From contig CAKQIY010000027.1 in assembly GCA_934247115.1 (NCBI GenBank), positions 1 to 28,453 of the forward strand: a DNA stretch of 28,453 bases. The letters run 5' to 3'. Source of the DNA: an uncultured Coprococcus sp. GTDB lineage: Bacteria > Bacillota > Clostridia > Lachnospirales > Lachnospiraceae. Shown here piece by piece: positions 7,900 to 15,321 of the stretch. How positions within the stretch are numbered: position 1 is the first letter of the stretch; every line of letters begins with the position of its first letter. The notes under the pieces were generated by a model that saw nothing but the letters and a program-made list of their open reading frames with translations, was not told where the DNA came from and did no database searches. A program made the translations under genes and the position numbers.

Positions 7900-8163
7900 T
7901 TAATCCTGAACGTATGGTAATATTGCGATCTGTCTAGCTCTCTTTACAGCAATAGTGATTGCTCTCTGATGCTTAGCACATGTTCCTGTGATTCTTCTAG
8001 GAAGGATCTTACCTCTCTCTGAAATATACTTTCTGAGTGCGTTTGAATCCTTGTAATCGATCACAGCCTCTTTATTAGCACAATACTCGCAGACTTTCTT
8101 TCTTCTACGGATATTTCTTCTCTTCATTGGAGCGTCAGCTCTATCAGTCTTATTGTAAGCCAT
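7900..8163 (-). CDS. rpsR: 30S ribosomal protein S18
   Basis: S18 binds S6 on the platform of the small subunit. The 87-residue protein is slightly longer than usual at the N-terminus. It contains the conserved KVCEYC (23-28), DYKDSNALRKYISERGKILPRR and TGTCAKHQRAITIAVKRARQ segments. The CxxC (C25, C28) and later C-x-x-H suggest the zinc-binding (C+) paralogue form. It follows ssb by 17 nt with a strong AGGAGG site and is the last gene of the operon, directly before the terminator. Confidence 0.97.
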   Translation of the reverse strand: MAYNKTDRADAPMKRRNIRRRKKVCEYCANKEAVIDYKDSNALRKYISERGKILPRRITGTCAKHQRAITIAVKRARQIAILPYVQD

Positions 8164-8180
8164 TGTATTTACCTCCTGTT

Positions 8181-8633
8181 TTACTTGAATGGTAAATCGT
8201 CCTCAATACCTTCCGGTATACTCATGAAGCCATCTGCGCCTGCATTGCCCGGCTCAGGTCTTCCTGCTGGCTGATATCCACCGCCTGATGACTGTCCGCT
8301 GGCAGCTTTGCTCTCAGCAAACTCCTGCTCCTCAACAACAACATCAGTTGTGTATACCTTATTACCATCCTTATTCGTGTAGCTTCCAGTCTGGATCCTG
8401 CCAGTTATGGCAATCTTGGTACCCTGCTTCAGGTACTTCTCTGCGAACTCAGCACTTCTGCCGAATGCCACGCAGCCTATGAAATCAGCATTCTGGTCGC
8501 CATTTCTATTGAATCTTCTGTCTACAGCCAAAGTGTATCTCGCGATAGCCATCTGACCATCACCTGAGTTTGACTGTGAATATCTAACTTCTGGGTCTCT
8601 TGTAAGACGGCCCATCAATATTACCTTGTTCAT
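8181..8633 (-). CDS. ssb: single-stranded DNA-binding protein
   Basis: SSB coats single-stranded DNA during replication, repair and recombination. The 150 residues have the OB fold at about 1-105: MNKVILMGRLTRDPEVR at the start, ARYTLAVDRRF, then GCVAFGRSAEFAEKYLKQG and VVVEEQEFAES. A Gly/Ala/Pro-rich linker and the acidic tip DDLPFK, the docking site for repair partners, follow. Its place between rpsF and rpsR is the standard Firmicutes order, marking it as the housekeeping copy. AGGAGG stands before the ATG. Confidence 0.97.
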   Translation of the reverse strand: MNKVILMGRLTRDPEVRYSQSNSGDGQMAIARYTLAVDRRFNRNGDQNADFIGCVAFGRSAEFAEKYLKQGTKIAITGRIQTGSYTNKDGNKVYTTDVVVEEQEFAESKAASGQSSGGGYQPAGRPEPGNAGADGFMSIPEGIEDDLPFK

Positions 8634-8646
8634 TATAGAATACCTC

Positions 8647-8937
8647 CTACTCGGCGTCTAATCTAACGCAAAGATATCTAAGAACGGATTCCATAATACG
8701 AATGTTAGCCTCGAGCTGAGCTGGAACGTCAGCATCTGCATCAAACTGAATGAAGTAGTAGTATGCTTCGCCCATCTTCTGAATCTCGTAAGCAAGCTTC
8801 TTAAGTCCACACTCGTTAACATCTGTGATAGTAGCGTTAGCCTTCTCAATATAAGACTTAACTCTATCAACTACAGCTGTTCTGGCTTCCTCATCAATCT
8901 TTGCACTAACAACTAAAGTCAATTCATATTTGTTCAT
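8647..8937 (-). CDS. rpsF: 30S ribosomal protein S6
   Basis: S6 forms a heterodimer with S18 on the 30S platform. The 96 residues run from MNKYELTLVVSAKIDEE to YLCVRLDAE and include the NVNECGLKKLAYEIQKM-like and AYYYFIQFDAD segments of the family. The frame extends upstream to 8985, but AGGAGG 9 nt before the ATG at 8937 and family length fix the start. First gene of the rpsF-ssb-rpsR operon. Confidence 0.97.
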   Translation of the reverse strand: MNKYELTLVVSAKIDEEARTAVVDRVKSYIEKANATITDVNECGLKKLAYEIQKMGEAYYYFIQFDADADVPAQLEANIRIMESVLRYLCVRLDAE

Positions 8938-8964
8938 TACATTGCACCTCCTTATGGTCTCTGG

Positions 8965-8982
8965 CCCACAGCTGTCTGTGAG
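8965..8982 (-). promoter_or_regulatory. 7-bp hairpin in the rpsF leader
   Basis: CTCACAG pairs with CTGTGGG (one G-U) around ACAG, 28 nt before the rpsF ATG. Bacterial rpsF leaders often hold a structure bound by S6:S18 for feedback. This hairpin is in the right place, but I cannot confirm the family's conserved bulge. Confidence 0.35.
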
Positions 8983-9014
8983 CAAGGAATATGATTAATA
9001 CATCACAAGTTCAG

Positions 9015-9043
9015 ATACTATCATATTTTTCCAGGCAATTCAA
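9015..9043 (-). promoter_or_regulatory. promoter of rpsF-ssb-rpsR
   Basis: On the minus strand TTGAAT and TAGTAT are separated by 17 nt. The start point should fall near 9008, giving a leader of about 70 nt that includes the 8965-8982 hairpin. The promoter lies in the gap after the repair-protein gene. Confidence 0.7.
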
Positions 9044-9062
9044 GTGCTTTTTTGAAAAGATG

Positions 9063-9836
9063 CTACATAAACTCTGTAGCATGCTTTCTTATCCATATTG
9101 GGAAAAGATTTCTCTGACACCTGTAATTCTGTCTCTCTTCTACAGCTGTGGCACGGAAGAACGCCTTCCACATATCCGTGTACTCGTCCTCCTCATACTC
9201 CGCCTGGCCAAGCACTGCGAACTCTTCATCTGTAAGACGTCTCACATACATGTCTCCATCAGCAGGGTGGATCACCGCGGTACGTCTGCCATCGTCAACT
9301 ATAAGCCAGTGCTCCGACGGCATCCTGTCGGCGAAATGATCCGCCACAAGCATGGACACATCGCACTTCGGTTCAATATGACAGACATACACCTTTCTGT
9401 CAACCGAGGTGAACCTGGCCATCTCCCTGAACTTGTGGGATTCATTGCTCACATTCCTGGACAGCTCCATAACCCGCATGGCCTCCGGCCGTATAAGCAT
9501 GTGTTCAACCCGGCGGCCTTCCCTGAACGCCAGTATCAGATACCTGTACACCGCATCCACCGCCTCACCGCAGTCTGAAAGCAGAGCGTAGAACACATTC
9601 CGGTACACAACAGGTGATATGCTCCTGACTGACCTCGTGAACTTCTCCGCTATATCCTGCTCTCCATCTATATGCACATACTCCGCGAACATGTCCAGCT
9701 GTGCTATGGGTTCCCTGAGTATCTTCACCTCACCGTGTCCTGCGGCTCCCTGTCCCAGCCCAAGCGCATACTCCCATGCCCTGTATATACAGGTGGCCTT
9801 ATCCTCATAGCTGTCTCCACATGTAAAAATCTTCAT
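9063..9836 (-). CDS. DNA metabolism protein partnered with radical SAM repair protein (TIGR03915-type, DUF4130)
   Basis: The 257-residue soluble protein belongs, from recall of family signatures, to the conserved partner of the radical SAM DNA repair protein. It starts KIFTCGDSYEDKATCIYRAWEYALG and ends DMWKAFFRATAVEERQNYRCQRNLFPIWIRKH, the typical DUF4130 C-terminus. The conserved middle DRMPSEHWLIVDDGRRTAVIHP is also present. The pair is proposed to act on modified or damaged bases, because family members occur with or resemble uracil-DNA-glycosylase-linked genes; the reaction is not known to me. It follows the radical SAM gene by 6 nt, so it shares its SOS-box promoter. Confidence 0.8.
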   Translation of the reverse strand: MKIFTCGDSYEDKATCIYRAWEYALGLGQGAAGHGEVKILREPIAQLDMFAEYVHIDGEQDIAEKFTRSVRSISPVVYRNVFYALLSDCGEAVDAVYRYLILAFREGRRVEHMLIRPEAMRVMELSRNVSNESHKFREMARFTSVDRKVYVCHIEPKCDVSMLVADHFADRMPSEHWLIVDDGRRTAVIHPADGDMYVRRLTDEEFAVLGQAEYEEDEYTDMWKAFFRATAVEERQNYRCQRNLFPIWIRKHATEFM

Positions 9837-9842
9837 ACCACA

Positions 9843-11435
9843 TCACCCCTGAAGTCCCATATCAAACAGCGTGAGCTGTCTGTACTGCTCATTCTGATGA
9901 GCAACCTGCCAGTTCTCGTTCCTGCTCATGTCCGTCATCTCCCTGACTATATAATCCCGCTCTATCGGGATCCTGTACATCATACGTCCACCACAGGTTA
10001 TAAAGTAATGTGCCCGCTTAAGCACCACCCCCATCTTCTTAAGACTGTCAAAATCAAGGCTTCCATATCTCCGTGCCCTGACTATCCTTCCCGCCGACTT
10101 CGGACCTATCCCCGGGATCCTCAGGAGCAGATCATAAGAAGCCGTCTGGACCTCCACAGGGAACTGATCCAGATGCCTTACAGCCCAGTTGCACTTGGGG
10201 TCCATCCTATGGTCAAGATTCGGCTCACTCTCAGACAATATCTCCTCAGCGTGGAAGCCATAATACCTGAGCAGCCAGTCAGCCTGATACAACCTGTGCT
10301 CCCGCAGAAGCGGAACCGCCGTATCCAGAGACGGAAGTGCCGAGTCCTCGTTGATCGGTATATACGCAGAATAAAACACACGCTTCAGATCATATCGCTG
10401 ATAGAGTCTCTGCGCCGTATGTATAAGCGTGTAATCCGACTCACCACCTGCTCCCACTATCATCTGCGTGCTCTGCCCCGCCGGGGCAAATGCTCTCCTC
10501 CTGTCAGTATCTCCAAACATGACAGGGAGAGGTGAAGGTCTACTCAATATGTATGATGAAGAAACTTCCTGTTTTTCGTGCACTGCCTCATTCTTCGTCT
10601 CTGCAGCATCGGCACTACTTTTATCATCATCCACGCCTTCTGTGAACACCTCTGCTGTTGTTCTCTGTGACACACCACGGCTGCACTGTCCTGCCAGCTC
10701 TGCCTTATATGCTTCCAGATCTTTCTGCAGATTCTTCTCGTTGAATATGCTTCCAGTAAGATATCTGTTGATACCGCTCCTCTCCATACGCGCAGTCTTG
10801 CCCACCGCCAGTCTGTGGGATTCTATAGTGCTGGTCAGCTTGCCCATGGGATCAAGTATGGTGCCAAAGCTCTTGTTCGGGGCAAGCTTCTTCAGACTCT
10901 CCTCAGTCGGCAGCTCCATATTAACACTTATCCTGTCCGCTAAATATCCCACCATGCTTATTAGCTCATCCGATGCCCCCGGAATGGTCTTCACATGGAT
11001 ATATCCATTGAACCTGTACTTCGTCCTGAGAAGATACAGAGTCTCACACATCCTCTGCATGGTGTATGTCGGATCCCTGAGCACACCTGAGCTCAGAAAC
11101 AAACCTTCTATATAATTCCTCTTGTAGAACTCTATGACCAGATCGCACAGCTCCTCCGGTTCAAATGTCGCTCTTGGCACATCATTGCTTCTGCGGTTCA
11201 GACAGTACTTGCAGTCATATACACAGTGGTTCGTCATAAGAACCTTAAGCAGCGATATACATCTTCCATCCGCTGCAAAGCTGTGACATATACCACATGA
11301 TACACTGTTGCCCAGGGCTCCCTTCTGTCCCTTCCTGTCCACTCCACTGGATGTACACGCCACATCATACTTCGCCGCATCCGCCAGTATATTCAGTTTT
11401 TCCTTCGTTGTAAGTCCTGTAATTATCTCGTTCAT
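9843..11435 (-). CDS. putative DNA modification/repair radical SAM protein (TIGR03916-type)
   Basis: This 530-residue radical SAM enzyme has CVYDCKYC (C71, C75, C78) for the SAM [4Fe-4S] cluster. Extra cysteines ahead of it (C27, C47, C50, C59) suggest a second metal site. A helix-hairpin-helix DNA-binding motif, LLLRIPGIGPKSAGRI, lies near the C-terminus. These features match the rSAM family linked to uracil-DNA-glycosylase-like proteins. An unusual hydrophilic stretch of about 80-100 residues at roughly 230-325 (rich in D, E, S, A) seems inserted, as family members are nearer 420. The ATG at 11435 has no Shine-Dalgarno sequence and lies 7 nt past a TATAAT box, so translation is probably leaderless. 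A perfect LexA box lies in the promoter spacer, so SOS induction is expected. Confidence 0.82.
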   Translation of the reverse strand: MNEIITGLTTKEKLNILADAAKYDVACTSSGVDRKGQKGALGNSVSCGICHSFAADGRCISLLKVLMTNHCVYDCKYCLNRRSNDVPRATFEPEELCDLVIEFYKRNYIEGLFLSSGVLRDPTYTMQRMCETLYLLRTKYRFNGYIHVKTIPGASDELISMVGYLADRISVNMELPTEESLKKLAPNKSFGTILDPMGKLTSTIESHRLAVGKTARMERSGINRYLTGSIFNEKNLQKDLEAYKAELAGQCSRGVSQRTTAEVFTEGVDDDKSSADAAETKNEAVHEKQEVSSSYILSRPSPLPVMFGDTDRRRAFAPAGQSTQMIVGAGGESDYTLIHTAQRLYQRYDLKRVFYSAYIPINEDSALPSLDTAVPLLREHRLYQADWLLRYYGFHAEEILSESEPNLDHRMDPKCNWAVRHLDQFPVEVQTASYDLLLRIPGIGPKSAGRIVRARRYGSLDFDSLKKMGVVLKRAHYFITCGGRMMYRIPIERDYIVREMTDMSRNENWQVAHQNEQYRQLTLFDMGLQG

Positions 11436-11442
11436 GCATAAT

Positions 11443-11471
11443 ATTATACGAACATTTGTTCGATATTGCAA
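11443..11471 (-). promoter_or_regulatory. SOS-regulated promoter with LexA box in the spacer
   Basis: On the minus strand TTGCAA and TATAAT are separated by 17 nt, and CGAACAAATGTTCG (11449-11462) fills most of that spacer. It matches the Firmicutes LexA consensus CGAACRNRYGTTYG at every position. The -10 ends 7 nt before the ATG, so transcription should begin at or within 1-2 nt of the start codon. Confidence 0.85.
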
Positions 11472-11526
11472 GAGGTAATTTCTGGCTGCCGGTTAAAGCA
11501 TGATATTACTTATGGATGGCGCAGAC

Positions 11527-11568
11527 AAAAAAAGACCAGACACACTCTGAACGAATGTATCCGGTCTT
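11527..11568 (-). terminator. intrinsic terminator of pckA
   Basis: On the minus strand AAGACCGGATACA pairs with TGTGTCTGGTCTT (13 bp, two G-U) around an 11-nt loop, and then a T run. It lies 63 nt after the pckA stop, insulating the SOS promoter downstream. Confidence 0.85.
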
Positions 11569-11630
11569 CTCTATGCGAAAGGCTCTGGACTACGACAGCT
11601 CCTTTCTTCTATATGATCCTAAGCTATATC

Positions 11631-13235
11631 TTAGAGCTGTGGGCCTGCTGCAACTAATGCCTTACCTGCTGCATTACCCTCGTACTTAGCAAAGTTCTTC
11701 TGGAATCTTGCTGCAAGATCCTTAGCCTTTGTCTCCCACTCTGAAGCATCAGCGTATGTGTCACGTGGGTCAAGGATTGCTGGATCTACGCCAGGAAGCT
11801 CTGTTGGAACCTCGAAGTCGAACATAGGGATCTTCTTTGTAGGAGCCTCATTGATAGCACCGCTGAGGATTGCATCGATGATTCCTCTTGTATCCTTGAT
11901 TGAGATTCTCTTGCCTGTTCCATTCCATCCTGTGTTGACAAGGTATGCCTTAGCACCGCTCTTCTCCATCTTCTTAACAAGCTCCTCTGCATACTTTGTA
12001 GGATGCAGCTCGAGGAATGCCTGACCGAAGCAAGCTGAGAATGTAGGTGTTGGCTCTGTGATACCTCTCTCTGTACCAGCAAGCTTTGCTGTGAATCCTG
12101 ACAGGAAGTAGTACTGTGTCTGCTCTGGTGTAAGGATTGATACTGGAGGAAGTACTCCAAACGCATCTGCTGAAAGGAAGATTACGTTCTTTGCAGCTGG
12201 TGCTGATGATATAGGTCTTACAATGTTCTGGATGTGATCTATTGGGTAAGATACACGTGTGTTCTCTGTTACGCTCTTATCAGCAAAGTCAATCTTGCCG
12301 TTTGCATCAAGTGTAACGTTCTCAAGAAGTGCATTTCTCCTGATAGCGTTGTAGATGTCTGGCTCTGAATCCTTGTCAAGGTCGATAACCTTAGCGTAGC
12401 ATCCACCCTCGAAGTTGAATACTCCGTTGTCATCCCAGCCGTGCTCATCATCACCGATGAGGAGACGCTTTGGATCTGTTGAAAGTGTTGTCTTACCTGT
12501 TCCTGAAAGACCAAAGAAGATAGCTGTGTTCTCACCGTTCATATCTGTGTTAGCTGAGCAGTGCATTGAAGCCATTCCCTTAAGTGGAAGGTAGTAGTTC
12601 ATCATTGAGAACATACCCTTCTTCATCTCTCCGCCGTACCATGTGTTAACTATAACCTGCTCATGGCTTGTGATGTTGAATGCTACACATGTCTCTGAGT
12701 TAAGTCCTAACTCCTTGTAGTTCTCAACCTTAGCCTTTGAAGCATTGTATACTACGAAATCTGGCTCGAAGTTCTCAAGCTCTTCCTCAGTTGGCTTGAT
12801 GAACATGTTTGTTACGAAATGAGCCTGCCAAGCAACCTCAACGATGAAACGGATAGCCATACGAGTATCAGCATTTGCTCCACAGAATGCATCAACTACG
12901 AAAAGTCTCTTGTTTGAGAGCTCCTTCTTTGCAAGCTCCTTAACTGATGCCCATGTCTCCTCTGTCATTGGATGGTTATCGTTCTTGTACTCATCTGATG
13001 TCCACCATACAGTGTCCTTTGAATTCTCATCTACTACGATATACTTATCTTTAGGTGAACGGCCTGTATAAATACCAGTCATAACGTTAACTGCGCCGAG
13101 TTCACTAACCTGTCCCTTCTCGTATCCCTGAAGGTCAGCCTTTGTCTCTTCCTCGAATAACAATTCATATGAAGGATTGTGTACGATCTCTGTTGTGCCT
13201 GTAATGCCATACTTAGTTAAATCAACTGTTGCCAT
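11631..13235 (-). CDS. pckA: phosphoenolpyruvate carboxykinase (ATP)
   Basis: PckA interconverts oxaloacetate and PEP with ATP/ADP. In fermentative gut anaerobes it often runs toward oxaloacetate, fixing CO2 and making ATP; in others it serves gluconeogenesis. The 534 residues match the ATP class. Visible blocks are GIYTGRSPKDKYIV (54-67), the P-loop GLSGTGKTT (242-250), metal-binding GDDEHGWDD (261-269), FEGGCYAK, and NTGWNGTG before RISIKDTR. Codon use is strongly biased, suggesting high expression. The ATG is preceded by AAAGGAG. It is a single-gene unit, with its own promoter at 13369-13397 and terminator at 11527-11568. Confidence 0.97.
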   Translation of the reverse strand: MATVDLTKYGITGTTEIVHNPSYELLFEEETKADLQGYEKGQVSELGAVNVMTGIYTGRSPKDKYIVVDENSKDTVWWTSDEYKNDNHPMTEETWASVKELAKKELSNKRLFVVDAFCGANADTRMAIRFIVEVAWQAHFVTNMFIKPTEEELENFEPDFVVYNASKAKVENYKELGLNSETCVAFNITSHEQVIVNTWYGGEMKKGMFSMMNYYLPLKGMASMHCSANTDMNGENTAIFFGLSGTGKTTLSTDPKRLLIGDDEHGWDDNGVFNFEGGCYAKVIDLDKDSEPDIYNAIRRNALLENVTLDANGKIDFADKSVTENTRVSYPIDHIQNIVRPISSAPAAKNVIFLSADAFGVLPPVSILTPEQTQYYFLSGFTAKLAGTERGITEPTPTFSACFGQAFLELHPTKYAEELVKKMEKSGAKAYLVNTGWNGTGKRISIKDTRGIIDAILSGAINEAPTKKIPMFDFEVPTELPGVDPAILDPRDTYADASEWETKAKDLAARFQKNFAKYEGNAAGKALVAAGPQL

Positions 13236-13318
13236 TTTTCTTAACTCCTTTTCTTTAAATGTATTTCATTGATAGGTGCATGTCGCCTGTACCCTACCGG
13301 CACCGCAACTATACAGCA

Positions 13319-13410
13319 CTCAATAATCTGAAAATAAATATGAACACTTTCTCTCATATTCAGTTGAAAGTATACCCAATTAGTCAAAATAAATCAATAT
13401 GATTATTGAG
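13319..13410. repeat. inverted repeats framing the pckA promoter
   Basis: CTCAATAATC (13319-13328) and GATTATTGAG (13401-13410) are exact 10-bp inverted copies flanking the promoter. A second inverted repeat, AATATGA/TCATATT (13337-13360), lies just downstream of the -10. The outer right arm also forms TCAATA-TGAT-TATTGA by itself, possibly the weak terminator of the channel gene. The sequence is AT-rich, so some symmetry may be chance, but the arrangement suits operator sites. Confidence 0.5.
13369..13397 (-). promoter_or_regulatory. promoter of pckA
   Basis: TTGATT and TATACT are separated by 17 nt on the minus strand. The start should fall near 13362, giving a 5' leader of about 125 nt before the pckA ATG. 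Confidence 0.75.
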
Positions 13411-13476
13411 TTTTTTTTGTAGTTTACAGAAACTTCTCATTTATAATCTGAATTTTATATTTATTACTTGCATAAC

Positions 13477-14466
13477 CTAAGATAATGAGCTTCCACGTCT
13501 CTTCTCAAGGAATTTTGACTTCACTATCAGAATATCACCTGTCTGTATCTTCAGATCACCTGTCGGAAGTATAGACATATTATCCCTGAGTACCATATAT
13601 ATATTCACACCATACTCCTCCGTAGCCTGGAGTATGGTCCTGCCGCAAAACTTGCTCACATCATCTACGAGCAGTTCTCCAATCTCGTCCACATCAACAA
13701 CTTTGGACTCCTCGTTGGCATTGTTCTGGTACTGCTCAACAAAACCCGCGCTGATGATACCTGTAGGTATGGCAACCAGCAGGACTCCCATGAACGCTAT
13801 AACTATCGCCATACATTTGCCGAGGAGAGTGATCGGGTAAATGTCTCCATACCCCACGGTGAGGACTGTCGATACCGCCCACCATATGCCGCTGAAGGCG
13901 TTGCTGAACACTCCCGGCTGTGCGGCATGCTCAGTGCTGTACATACACAGGCTGCTCGCCATCATCAGTATAAATATGATGAACATGGACGATATGATCT
14001 GTCTGCTCTTTCTCAGCAGGACTATCTTGATGACATTGAAGCTGTCGTATCTGGAATTGATCCTGAACAGATGGAATATCCTGACTACCCTGAGCATCCT
14101 GAACGCCACGAATCCTGACAGGAAGAACACAGGTATGATCGTGAGAAGATCCACAACTCCGTCGTATGATATGAGAAACTTTCCTATAGCCTTTCCTCTG
14201 GTGCATGTGGGATACAGGAAATCCGCCGTCCATATGCGGAGAATGTACTCAACACAGAATATGCCTGTAGTCACCCACTCGATAACACTCAGCAGTCCAT
14301 AATATGGTTCAAGCTGATCGTAGGTCTGCAGGAACATCACCGATATGTTCGACAATATGACAACCACTATGAATATGTCAAATGCCCTGCTCGCCAGATT
14401 GCTTTTGTCTCCGATCTGTATGATATCAAATATTTGTTTTTTCAGCTTTGTCTTGTTTACCGCCAT
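13477..14466 (-). CDS. voltage-gated-type potassium channel with C-terminal TrkA_C-like domain
   Basis: This is a 329-residue six-helix channel. Helices S1-S3 span about 28-45, 58-80 and 100-119. S4 has spaced arginines R123, R126, R129 and R135. The selectivity filter is TVGYGD (203-208), and S6 follows (218-243). The filter predicts K+ selectivity, and the four spaced S4 charges suggest some voltage sensing. After S6 comes a short acidic linker, then about 55 residues ending in NMSILPTGDLKIQTGDILIV, which look like a TrkA_C (RCK_C) ligand-binding half without the usual RCK_N nucleotide-binding half. The ATG is preceded by GAGGA. It may be co-transcribed with the stator pair upstream, whose last stop is 99 nt away. 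Confidence 0.85.
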   Translation of the reverse strand: MAVNKTKLKKQIFDIIQIGDKSNLASRAFDIFIVVVILSNISVMFLQTYDQLEPYYGLLSVIEWVTTGIFCVEYILRIWTADFLYPTCTRGKAIGKFLISYDGVVDLLTIIPVFFLSGFVAFRMLRVVRIFHLFRINSRYDSFNVIKIVLLRKSRQIISSMFIIFILMMASSLCMYSTEHAAQPGVFSNAFSGIWWAVSTVLTVGYGDIYPITLLGKCMAIVIAFMGVLLVAIPTGIISAGFVEQYQNNANEESKVVDVDEIGELLVDDVSKFCGRTILQATEEYGVNIYMVLRDNMSILPTGDLKIQTGDILIVKSKFLEKRRGSSLS

Positions 14467-14565
14467 TGTATTCCTCTTAGTTATTCTTGTTATTTATAGT
14501 CTTTTCCACTCGAATGATCTAATTGCACACTGCCTGCTGTTCCAGCTTCCATCCTGTTGGACAAC

Positions 14566-15321
14566 CTATTTGTCCTTGAGAATGTCCATCATCTCGTCTA
14601 TCATCTCTTCGTCCTGAAGCCTGAACTTGATCTCCACGCGTCTCGACGCTGCCATGTCCACGGTGCCATCCTTCTTGTAGACCGGATTGCTGTAGGACTT
14701 GCCATTTGCCGTGAGCACGGTCCTCAGCTGGTCTTCCTGTCCACTGCTTATGATGCCGTTGCTCTCCGTCAGGCAGTACTTTGCCACTGAGAACGCACGA
14801 TGCTGTGAAAGTTCAAGATTGTATATGTAGGAACCATTCGTATCCGTGTGCCCCTCTATGATTATCTCCGAAACGTATTCCCTGTAATCATCGCTCAGAA
14901 GCACACTGCAGTACTTCGGCAGGAACTGGTTGATGAATTCCTTTCCATCCTCCTTCAGTTCACTGTCCGACACGTCAAACAACACCCCAGCGTCAAATGT
15001 GATGGCTCCTGTCTTCTCATCTATCTTGACATTCAGTGAACTGCCTGAGAACTCATCCCGGAGAGCCTTTACCAGATCACTTCTGATCCCCGCGATCCTG
15101 TCAAGCTCTTTCTGCTGCTCATCAAGGAGCTTCTCCTGCTCCGCTATGATCTTCTTCTGTTCATCCAGCTGTGCCTGCTTGCTCTCATACTGTCTCTTGG
15201 ACTGCATGAGCGTGAAGGATATGATAAGTATGAATATCAGCAGCAGAGCCGCCATCATATCTGAGTATGACAGCCAATAGGAGGTCTCTTCTTCCTCCGG
15301 TCTTCTCCTCTTTCTGCTCAT
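14566..15321 (-). CDS. MotB/OmpA-type stator subunit (non-flagellar)
   Basis: The 251-residue protein has a short basic cytoplasmic N-terminus and one membrane helix (about 19-38) opening with SYSDMMAALLL. Its D21 corresponds to the proton-carrying Asp of MotB. A charged coiled coil (about 42-75, rich in Q, E, K) follows, then an OmpA-like peptidoglycan-binding domain with IIIEGHTDTNG and the NLELSQHRAFSVAKYC helix. It should anchor to the cell wall and form the ion channel with the upstream MotA-like partner, whose stop overlaps its ATG (ATGA). No flagellar or Zorya genes are nearby, so the work output is unknown. Confidence 0.85.
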   Translation of the reverse strand: MSRKRRRPEEEETSYWLSYSDMMAALLLIFILIISFTLMQSKRQYESKQAQLDEQKKIIAEQEKLLDEQQKELDRIAGIRSDLVKALRDEFSGSSLNVKIDEKTGAITFDAGVLFDVSDSELKEDGKEFINQFLPKYCSVLLSDDYREYVSEIIIEGHTDTNGSYIYNLELSQHRAFSVAKYCLTESNGIISSGQEDQLRTVLTANGKSYSNPVYKKDGTVDMAASRRVEIKFRLQDEEMIDEMMDILKDK

